Assembly (NCBI GenBank): GCA_964389305.1
Contig: CAYMEK010000058.1
Coordinates: forward strand, 1 to 29,615
Source of the DNA: CAYMEK01 sp964389305
Lineage (GTDB): Bacteria > Spirochaetota > Spirochaetia > SZUA-6 > DRHE01
Length of the DNA stretch: 29,615 bases
Direction of reading: 5' to 3'
In this document: piece by piece, positions 23,509 through 29,615 of the stretch
Layout: each line of letters begins with the position of its first letter
Position numbering within the stretch: the stretch's first letter is position 1
Notes under the pieces: generated by a model
The model's database searches: none
Seen by the model: only the letters and a program-made list of their open reading frames with translations
What the model was told of the DNA's origin: nothing
Made by a program: the position numbers and the translations under genes

Positions 23509-25104
23509 ATGACTAGACGACCGGTCATTTCCTTCCTGTTTTTTTTCTTATCGGCTACTCCTGTCTTTTTGCCTGCGGACAACAACCAGAAGATCTACCC
23601 CGAAAGCTCGCTGCTCTACGACGCCCTTAAGTGCCTTTACCTTGAAGCCGGGATGTCCATACCCTCTACCTCACTACCATTCTCGGCCGAGGAAATACTT
23701 CTGAACCTCGGCAAGATCGACCCGGACAGGCTTTCTGCAGCAGGCAGACACAGCTATGACTACCTGGCTGAGAACCTGAAGACCCCCGCTGTCTATTCCG
23801 AGCCTGACGGGCTGCGCTTCAACGCGTCGGTGAGAGCCAATGTGGAGGGATACATCGACTCCAATCCCGACTACCCGCAGTGGGAATACGGGTACAAGGA
23901 AAGGAAACCGCTCATCGATATTCCTCTGGAGATCTGGATCCTGAGCCCTCTGTACGCCCTGATGGAGCCGTGCATCAAGAAGGACCCTTTCGTGGTAGAC
24001 GAAGATCCCCACAACTATACGAACGTAATCACCGACTTATCCAGTATTGACGCTCAATTCCCGTTTCGCGCCCTGCTCTCCCTCGGAGGCAGTCATTGGA
24101 ACGTGCAATTCGGCCGGGACCTCCTATCCTGGGGCAATGGACGAACCGGCAACCTGATGCTTTCCGACAACGCCGATTTCCACGACTACCTTTCGTTTTC
24201 CACCTACTGGAAATCTTTCAAATTCAGCACCTGCTATATCAGCCTGGAAAACTGGGATGAAAAGGAAATAAGCCAGACGAAAGAGGAATCGAAGTCATTC
24301 CTGGGACACAGAATCGAGGTCCGGTTATGGGATCGGGTGAATCTGGCTGTGAGCGAAAGCCTCATGCTCAGCGGCAAGTACCTGGAGCTTCGCTATCTGA
24401 ATCCTTTCATGATCTATCACGGCTGGATGATCAACGACGAGCTGGGAAACGTCAATCTGGCCGTAGAGCTCGAGGTCAATCCGTACAGGTGGATCAACAT
24501 CTACGGCCAATGGTGCGCGGATCAGCTTCAAGCCGGATACGAGAGAAGAAAGTACTCGATCGAGGACCTGCCGAGCGCCTACGGTTACCTCCTGGGCGCC
24601 GATTTCATCTATCCCCTGGGTAAAGGGTACCTGAGTACGAACTTCGAGTGGGTGCTCACCGATCCCTGGTTCTATCTCATGGAAGACCAGCCGGACTATA
24701 TCATTACCCGGAGAGTTGTCTCGAATTTCGCGGGCAGACAGCTCCGTTCCAAACCCATAGGCTACGCTCTGGGGCCGGACTGCATAGTCGAGTCCCTCAT
24801 GGCCCGGTATCAGGTGTACGGCCGGTATTCGCTGCAAACCGATGTAACATTCGTACAGAAAGGTGAGAATACCATCGACTCCACTTTTGAAACCGGGCCG
24901 GAGGCGGCCAAGCTGAGAACGCCGACGGGTACTGTCGAATACAAAACGGTCTGGCACCTCGGCGCAGAGGTGTCTCCATGGAAATGGCTCAGCGCTGGAA
25001 TGCATTTCTACTGGATTCACGTCCTGAATTACAAGAATCAATGGGGCTCGGTCGCCGACGACATCCAATGGGTGCCGTACGTCTCGGTGGTCTTGCAGCT
25101 ATAG
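23509..25104 (+). CDS. Wzi-like outer-membrane beta-barrel protein
   Basis: A 531-residue secreted protein with a signal peptide (MTRRPVISFLFFFLSATPVF, likely cut after LPA). The N-terminal 100 residues read YPESSLLYDALKCLYLEAGM followed by PSTSLPFSAEEILLNL, a periplasmic helical module typical of a family I associate with spirochaetes. The rest is aromatic beta-strand sequence with the Wzi-like segment FGRDLLSWGNGRTGNLMLSD, and it ends in an aromatic strand (VPYVSVVLQL) as outer-membrane barrels do. Wzi proteins anchor capsule in enterobacteria; here the role is unknown, and a porin-like function is possible. The start is ATG 23509, with no Shine-Dalgarno; the promoter -10 ends nine bases upstream, so the mRNA is probably leaderless. 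The upstream TTG 23503 is rejected. Confidence 0.8.
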   Translation: MTRRPVISFLFFFLSATPVFLPADNNQKIYPESSLLYDALKCLYLEAGMSIPSTSLPFSAEEILLNLGKIDPDRLSAAGRHSYDYLAENLKTPAVYSEPDGLRFNASVRANVEGYIDSNPDYPQWEYGYKERKPLIDIPLEIWILSPLYALMEPCIKKDPFVVDEDPHNYTNVITDLSSIDAQFPFRALLSLGGSHWNVQFGRDLLSWGNGRTGNLMLSDNADFHDYLSFSTYWKSFKFSTCYISLENWDEKEISQTKEESKSFLGHRIEVRLWDRVNLAVSESLMLSGKYLELRYLNPFMIYHGWMINDELGNVNLAVELEVNPYRWINIYGQWCADQLQAGYERRKYSIEDLPSAYGYLLGADFIYPLGKGYLSTNFEWVLTDPWFYLMEDQPDYIITRRVVSNFAGRQLRSKPIGYALGPDCIVESLMARYQVYGRYSLQTDVTFVQKGENTIDSTFETGPEAAKLRTPTGTVEYKTVWHLGAEVSPWKWLSAGMHFYWIHVLNYKNQWGSVADDIQWVPYVSVVLQL

Positions 25105-25118
25105 ATTATTCGTCGGCC

Positions 25119-27212
25119 TCAGCGGGCGGCTCGCAGAATCGCATATCCGAAGGGCCCGAGCGCCAGGTGTGCCCCGTCGGAGCTCCCGGCCAGAAACGTC
25201 GCCCCTCGCAGTGATTGGGGCAGAGTCAACACCTGCTCCTCCTCCTTGAAGTTCATGACCAGGGTATAGGCGCCGCTGTCGCCGACGCGCCTGGTCGCGC
25301 TGACCCCCTCGGGCAGGCCCGCCGGCCACACACTGTCTGCGTTCGCTTCGTCGATCACGGCGCCGTAGAAGGCGTCGAGGAAGGGCTCCTCGTTTCGGGA
25401 TGCGATATAGTACGCATACCCCTTGCCTACGGCGTTCCTGGTCAGCGCGGGCGCGCCTGAAAAAAGGTCGCCATCGAAGGTGGCCAGGGATTGGGCGCCC
25501 TCCAGGTGGAGGCGTTCCCAGAAGTGCCGGAGGGTATAGGTGCCGGACAGGCCGAGCGGATTGCCCTCTGTCATGGTCAGGGAGCGCCTCTCGGCGGGAT
25601 ACAGGGCGTCGATCTCCTCGGCCCAGACTCCCATCAGCTTTCTCAAGGGGCCCGGAAAGCCACCTAGATGGCAAAGGTCGGTCTCGTTTACTATTCCCGA
25701 CCAGTAGGTGCAGACAAAGGTACCGCCGCCTCGGACGAACTCCTCGATCCGCCCGGCCGTCTGCTTACGCACCATGTAGAACATCGGCGCAACGAGAAGC
25801 TTGTAGCGCCCGAAATCCACGCGGTGGTCGACCACGTCGGTGGGCACCGCCCTCCTCCAAAGCTGGTAGTAGTGGGACAGGCAGTCCTCGCGGTAGTTCT
25901 TGAGGCCGTCGTTCCGCGGGCCCGCCGCGTCGTTCAAGGCCCAGAGGTTCTCCCAGTCGTACAGCACTGCCGCTTCCGGTTCGATCGTGGTCCCAGCGAG
26001 CGCAGCGAGACCGGCAAGCTGCTCCCCGAGCGCCTGGACCTCCTGAAAGACGCGGGTGTGCTCGTGCCCGACGTGGTCGACCACGGCGCCGTGGAACTTC
26101 TCGAAACTGCCCCGGCTCTTGCGCCACTGGAAGTACTGGACGCTGTCCGATCCGTGCGCGAGCGCCTGAATGGAAGACAGCGCGTGCATACCCGGTCTCT
26201 TGAGCTTGCAGACGGCCTGCCAGTTCGTGGTGCTGGGCGTGCTTTCCATCAACAGAAACGGCCTTGCTTTCAGAGAGCGAGTGAGATCGTGAACGAAGGC
26301 AACGCCGGCCGCCAGCCGCCAGTCGCGACCCTCGGGGTCCCAATCGCCCTTGCCGGCTGTCCGCGGACCCGTGCCGTGCCAGCCGGGGTAACTGTCCCAA
26401 CTGATTACGTCCAGCTCCGGAGCCAGCTCCCAGGGATTCAAGCCTTCGTAGAGCCCCACGAGGTTGGTGGTCACCGGGACCTCCGGCGAGGACTCGCGTA
26501 CTGCGGCGATCTCGAATTTCATGAAATCCACGGTTCTGGACGTTACGAACCGTTTCCAATCCAGGTTGAGGCCGTGGACCGTGGTTTCCCCAAGCGGCGA
26601 GGGCGGCTCCACCTCGGCCCAATCCGAATAGCTGTGGCTCCAGAAGCTGTTCCACCAGGCGCGGTTCAGATTCTCGAGGCTGCCGTAGCGCTCTTGCAGC
26701 CAGCGGCGAAAGGCTTGTGCGCACAGGGGACAGTAGCACTGCCCGCCGTACTCGTTGGATATATGCCAGAGGATGACCGCGGGATGCCTGCCGAAACGGG
26801 CAGACAGCTCCCGGTTGATGATCCCGACCTTTTCACGGTAGGCGGGTGAAGTATAGCAGTGGTTGTGCCGCGCGCCAAACAGGCGCCGGCGCCCGTCGGC
26901 TGTTACCCGCAACACCTCCGGGTATTTCCGCGCCAGCCAGGCCGGCCGCGCCCCGCTCGGTGTTGCCAGGATGGTATGGATGCCGTTGGCATAGAGCCGC
27001 TCGATCACCGTTTCCAGCCAGTCGAAGGCGAACTCGCCCTCCCTCGGCTCCAGCGTCGACCAGGCGAAAATACCGACGCTCATGGCGTTGCAGCGGGCCA
27101 GCTTCATTAGCCTAAGGTCCTCTTCGAGCACGTCGGGCCGGTCCAGCCACTGGTCGGGGTTGTAGTCTCCCCCATGGATGAGGGCGTTGAGGCGAATCGG
27201 AGCGTCGCTCAT
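25119..27212 (-). CDS. Beta-galactosidase, GH42
   Basis: A 697-residue cytoplasmic glycoside hydrolase of family 42 that would cleave terminal beta-galactosides. The N-terminal barrel opens GGDYNPDQW, a GH42 signature. The acid/base Glu is E154 in HISNEYGG, and the nucleophile is E323 in LLMESTPS. A CYCPLC zinc-ligand type cluster follows E154, as in several GH42 enzymes. The trimerisation domain and small beta-domain make up the C-terminal third. No signal peptide. ATG 27212 is used, with AAGGAG upstream; the frame continues upstream to 27443 but that part is not GH42-like. It starts 23 bases after the stop of the permease gene, so it ends the galactoside operon. Confidence 0.93.
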   Translation of the reverse strand: MSDAPIRLNALIHGGDYNPDQWLDRPDVLEEDLRLMKLARCNAMSVGIFAWSTLEPREGEFAFDWLETVIERLYANGIHTILATPSGARPAWLARKYPEVLRVTADGRRRLFGARHNHCYTSPAYREKVGIINRELSARFGRHPAVILWHISNEYGGQCYCPLCAQAFRRWLQERYGSLENLNRAWWNSFWSHSYSDWAEVEPPSPLGETTVHGLNLDWKRFVTSRTVDFMKFEIAAVRESSPEVPVTTNLVGLYEGLNPWELAPELDVISWDSYPGWHGTGPRTAGKGDWDPEGRDWRLAAGVAFVHDLTRSLKARPFLLMESTPSTTNWQAVCKLKRPGMHALSSIQALAHGSDSVQYFQWRKSRGSFEKFHGAVVDHVGHEHTRVFQEVQALGEQLAGLAALAGTTIEPEAAVLYDWENLWALNDAAGPRNDGLKNYREDCLSHYYQLWRRAVPTDVVDHRVDFGRYKLLVAPMFYMVRKQTAGRIEEFVRGGGTFVCTYWSGIVNETDLCHLGGFPGPLRKLMGVWAEEIDALYPAERRSLTMTEGNPLGLSGTYTLRHFWERLHLEGAQSLATFDGDLFSGAPALTRNAVGKGYAYYIASRNEEPFLDAFYGAVIDEANADSVWPAGLPEGVSATRRVGDSGAYTLVMNFKEEEQVLTLPQSLRGATFLAGSSDGAHLALGPFGYAILRAAR

Positions 27213-27235
27213 ATCATCTCCTTGGGCTTGCGTGT

Positions 27236-28057
27236 TTACTTCACCGAACCGAGCAGTCCCTCCACGAATTGACGCTGCATCACGAGGAACAGGATGAGCA
27301 CGGGAAAGGTGGAAATGCAGACCGCGATCATGACCGCGCCGTACTCGATGGTATAGGCCCGCATCATGGAGAAAATGGCCAGCGGCAAGGTTTTCTTGAC
27401 TTCCGTAAGAATGGTCATCAGCGGCCACAGGTAGCTGTTCCACTGCAAGAGAAAGATGTAGATACTCGCCGAGGCGAAGGTGGCCTTCATGGACGGGACC
27501 ACGATGCTGAAAAAAATCCTCAGCTCGTGCGCTCCGTCAGCGCGGGCCGCCTCCAGGATCTCGGTGGGAAACATCTTGAAATTCTGGCGCAGGAAAAAAA
27601 TGATGAACACCGACATCACCGAGGGCATGATGATCGCCGCGTGGGTGTTCAGCAGCTTGAGGAAGGCCATCTGCCTGAACATGGGAATGACGATCGCCAT
27701 TTGGGGTACAATGAGGGTAAGCAGCATAACCCCGAAGACCCACTCCCTGGCCTTCGACCTGTACTTCTCGAAGCTGAAGGCGGCCAGGCCGTTTACAAAC
27801 AGGCCGAATACGACGGTGAGCAGCGCGATCTTCATGGAGTTTAAAAACATCGTCAAGATGTCGTAGGTCTTGGTCACCTTTTCCCAGTTGAGCGGGAACT
27901 CATTGCCGGGTTTAAGAACGCCGAGAACCACGTCGTTCGGATTGAGGGTGGTGCCGACCAGCATCCAGAAAAACGGGAACACGCTGAGAAAGGCCCCGAT
28001 TACCAGTAAAACCCACATGAGCAACTGCGCGGGTGTGAACCTTTGTACCGAAGCCAT
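27236..28057 (-). CDS. Sugar ABC transporter permease, MalG/GanQ type
   Basis: A 273-residue inner-membrane permease (CUT1 family) with six predicted helices. The EAA loop lies at the cytoplasmic face (EAARADGAHELRIFFSIVVP), where the ATPase docks. It pairs with the neighbouring MalF-type permease. Context with the solute-binding protein and GH42 enzyme points to a galactoside or beta-galacto-oligosaccharide substrate. ATG 28057 shares one base with the stop of the upstream permease (TGATG), preceded by GGGAAGAG. The ATPase subunit is not in the window and may be a shared MsmK-type protein. The long open frame to 28435 is not coding. Confidence 0.92.
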   Translation of the reverse strand: MASVQRFTPAQLLMWVLLVIGAFLSVFPFFWMLVGTTLNPNDVVLGVLKPGNEFPLNWEKVTKTYDILTMFLNSMKIALLTVVFGLFVNGLAAFSFEKYRSKAREWVFGVMLLTLIVPQMAIVIPMFRQMAFLKLLNTHAAIIMPSVMSVFIIFFLRQNFKMFPTEILEAARADGAHELRIFFSIVVPSMKATFASASIYIFLLQWNSYLWPLMTILTEVKKTLPLAIFSMMRAYTIEYGAVMIAVCISTFPVLILFLVMQRQFVEGLLGSVK

Positions 28058-28944
28058 CAGCTCTTCCCTCCCAGCACCCTGATCTGGATGAAAGCCAGGG
28101 CGCCGGCTATCAGGACCATGACGTAGGACAGCGCCGAGGCGTAGCCGAAATCGGAGTTGGTCACGAAAGCCTGGCGGTAGATGTACAGCGCCACGGTCAT
28201 GGTCGCGTTGGAGGGTCCGCCCTCCCAGGTCAGGATATTCGGCTCGTCGAAAAGCTGCATGGTCCCGATCGTCGAAGTGACGGCGGAAAACAGGATGACC
28301 GGAACCAGAAGCGGAAGCGTGATGCGGAAGAACTGGGTGATCCTGTTCGCACCGTCCACCTCGGCGGCCTCGAAGATCGTACCCTCGATATTCTGCAGGC
28401 CCACCAGGAAGAAGACCGTGTTGTACCCCGTCCATCGCCAGGTGAGCGCGATGATGATGGTCACCTTGGCCCAGAAAGGATCGTTCAGCCAGCCGATCGG
28501 CTTATTGAGGATTTCCAGCCCGAGCATCAGGTTGTTCAACAGGCCGTTGGTTTGCAGCAGGATCCTGAAGAGCACCGCGTAGGCGACCAGGGAGGTCACG
28601 CAGGGCAGAAAATAGAACACGCGGAAAGCACCCCTGAAACGTTGAATGCCCTTGTTGAGGATCACCGCGATAATCATCGCCAGGAAAACCATGATCGGGA
28701 CCTGGACAAAAATGAATAGGAAGTTGTGCCCCAGGGCCTCCCAGAATATTTTGTCCTGAGCGAGACGGGCGAAGTTGGCCAGACCGACGAACTCGTGGTG
28801 GAACCCGCGCCACTTCTGCGTAACCAGGTACAGCGACGAGCCGATCGGGTACAGCATGAAAAGGCAGTACAGCAGGACCGCCGGGGCGACGTAGTACCAA
28901 CCTACCCTATTCAAGTAGCGGTAGTAGGCTCCCCTCGATTTCAC
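28057..28944 (-). CDS. Sugar ABC transporter permease, MalF/GanP type
   Basis: A 295-residue inner-membrane permease with helices around residues 12-32, 70-100, 105-125, 155-175, 205-230 and 265-285, and the EAA loop EAAEVDGANRITQFFRITLP. GTG 28944 is preferred: CAAGGAG precedes it and the family N-terminus (YYRYLNRVGWYYVAPA) follows; the ATG at 29109 lies across the hairpin and inside the solute-binding-protein gene, so it is not credible. Expected to form the transporter with the MalG-type gene downstream and the binding protein upstream. Confidence 0.92.
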   Translation of the reverse strand: MKSRGAYYRYLNRVGWYYVAPAVLLYCLFMLYPIGSSLYLVTQKWRGFHHEFVGLANFARLAQDKIFWEALGHNFLFIFVQVPIMVFLAMIIAVILNKGIQRFRGAFRVFYFLPCVTSLVAYAVLFRILLQTNGLLNNLMLGLEILNKPIGWLNDPFWAKVTIIIALTWRWTGYNTVFFLVGLQNIEGTIFEAAEVDGANRITQFFRITLPLLVPVILFSAVTSTIGTMQLFDEPNILTWEGGPSNATMTVALYIYRQAFVTNSDFGYASALSYVMVLIAGALAFIQIRVLGGKS

Positions 28945-28990
28945 GCCACTCTCCTTGTCGATATTTTTGTGTTCGCTAAAAGAACTAACA

Positions 28991-29025
28991 AAAAGGACTC
29001 CCGCCGCAGCGGCGGGAGTCCTTTT
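28991..29025 (-). terminator. Strong intercistronic hairpin (partial terminator) between binding protein and permeases
   Basis: Arms 28991-29007 and 29009-29025 are perfectly complementary, 17 bp nominal stem around a single base; the real loop uses a few of the inner GC pairs. Followed by TTTTTG on the minus strand and TTTT on the plus strand. It lies after the solute-binding-protein stop (29036) and before the permease start, where a partial terminator or mRNA stabiliser would set a high binding protein to permease ratio. Confidence 0.8.
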
Positions 29026-29035
29026 CAAGATAGCA

Positions 29036-29615
29036 TTACTGCCCCGTAACCTGCTTATACTCCTGCTCGGCGTGGGCGATGGTCTGATCGATGGTGGAGA
29101 GTTCACCACCGAACAGGAGGTTCATGGCGTTGCGCAGCGAATCGCGCATAGCCAGATAGTTCGCCGTGTATATGAGCGTCGGCACATTCTCCATCCAGGC
29201 CGCGAAGTCCTTGAACACCGGCTGGCTCTTGTAGAAGAACTCGTCGTTGGCCGTGTAGTTAGAGCCGCTGCGGCTGGGCAGGAAGGTTCCCATGGCGCCT
29301 GCGCCCTTGAGAATGACGTTGTAGAACTCGAGGGCATCCGGAGCCTCGCTGGCCCAGGTGGATTTCAGGAAATCCACCGCCTCGGCCTTCTCCTTGCTGC
29401 TCGCGAATACGTACCAGCTCGAACCCCCGTTGTTGCTGGCATTCCGGGCGCCCGGAACACCCGCCACCAGCGGGGTGGGCGCTACCATCCACTTGCCGGC
29501 GTTTTCGGGCTTGGACTTGAGCGTCCCGATGATCCAGAGGGCATTCAGAAGACCGACCGACTGCCCGTTGTTGAAGGCCGAAACCCAGTTGTTCCAGCCT
29601 TCAGCGGTGTAGAAC
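29036..29615 (-). CDS. Extracellular solute-binding protein family 1, C-terminal part (5' end outside window)
   Basis: 192 residues of the C-terminal lobe of a periplasmic or lipid-anchored sugar-binding protein that delivers substrate to the permeases. Typical segments are KWMVAPTPLVAG, the GGSSWYVFA strand, SKEKAEAVDFLK, and the C-terminal helix with ALLF-like NLLFGG and DQTIAHAEQEYKQV. The N-terminal lobe and signal sequence lie beyond the right edge; the open frame continues to it (TAEGWNNW). An internal Met at 29488 is not the start. It is the first visible gene of the operon that continues with the permeases and beta-galactosidase. Confidence 0.88.
   Translation of the reverse strand, partial: FYTAEGWNNWVSAFNNGQSVGLLNALWIIGTLKSKPENAGKWMVAPTPLVAGVPGARNASNNGGSSWYVFASSKEKAEAVDFLKSTWASEAPDALEFYNVILKGAGAMGTFLPSRSGSNYTANDEFFYKSQPVFKDFAAWMENVPTLIYTANYLAMRDSLRNAMNLLFGGELSTIDQTIAHAEQEYKQVTGQ

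Noticed and set aside
23497..23516. Direct repeat GACTAG and the palindrome TGTACA around the Wzi-like ATG.
   Set aside because: Short motifs expected by chance; no clear arm structure.

Overview
This is a GC-rich bacterial window, densely packed and with many 1 to 4 base gene overlaps. It is most likely from a free-living or host-associated member of the Spirochaetota. The support is an almost complete mevalonate pathway cluster in the gene order I recall from Borrelia, a Wzi-like outer-membrane barrel whose N-terminal region resembles proteins common in spirochaetes, a Gram-negative type envelope (barrel protein, lipoprotein) and a saccharolytic gene set. The assignment is an inference, because no rRNA or other marker gene is present. 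The assembly has a 100-N scaffold gap at 7375-7474, and both window edges cut genes.

Layout. At 2-1785 (+) lie the tail of leuD and then cimA, which belong to the citramalate route to isoleucine and to leucine biosynthesis. At 1889-6103 (-) lies a tight mevalonate operon read right to left: class II HMG-CoA reductase, diphosphomevalonate decarboxylase, phosphomevalonate kinase, mevalonate kinase. Type 2 IPP isomerase (fni) diverges from it at 6323 and runs into the gap. A 77-codon open stretch just before and overlapping fni looks like the orphaned C-terminus of HMG-CoA synthase, so the cluster appears rearranged and its synthase broken. At 7529-9043 (+) lies a GH51 arabinofuranosidase. At 9049-11712 (-) lie a phosphoesterase, an unrecognised secreted protein and a 2-hydroxyacid dehydrogenase. 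At 11862-13007 (+) lies a lipoprotein quinoprotein sugar dehydrogenase.

At 12984-19358 lies a copper-handling island: copA (P1B-1) and a SoxR-reducing/RseC-like gene on the minus strand, and a small SHOCT protein, copB (P1B-3, CPH) and a Met-rich SHOCT protein on the plus strand. Each of the three transcription units carries a copy of a GC-rich pseudo-palindrome of the CsoR/RcnR operator type next to a good promoter, and the two minus-strand copies sit identically relative to their -10 boxes. No regulator gene lies in the window.

The right part holds an aldo/keto reductase, a YtcJ-like amidohydrolase, a URO-D-fold protein and the Wzi-like barrel. The last two are served by divergent promoters that occupy the same 35 bp almost symmetrically, and the barrel gene appears to be leaderless. 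It ends with a galactoside uptake and hydrolysis operon read right to left: solute-binding protein, intercistronic hairpin, two permeases, GH42 beta-galactosidase. No tRNA, rRNA, CRISPR array or insertion sequence was recognised.
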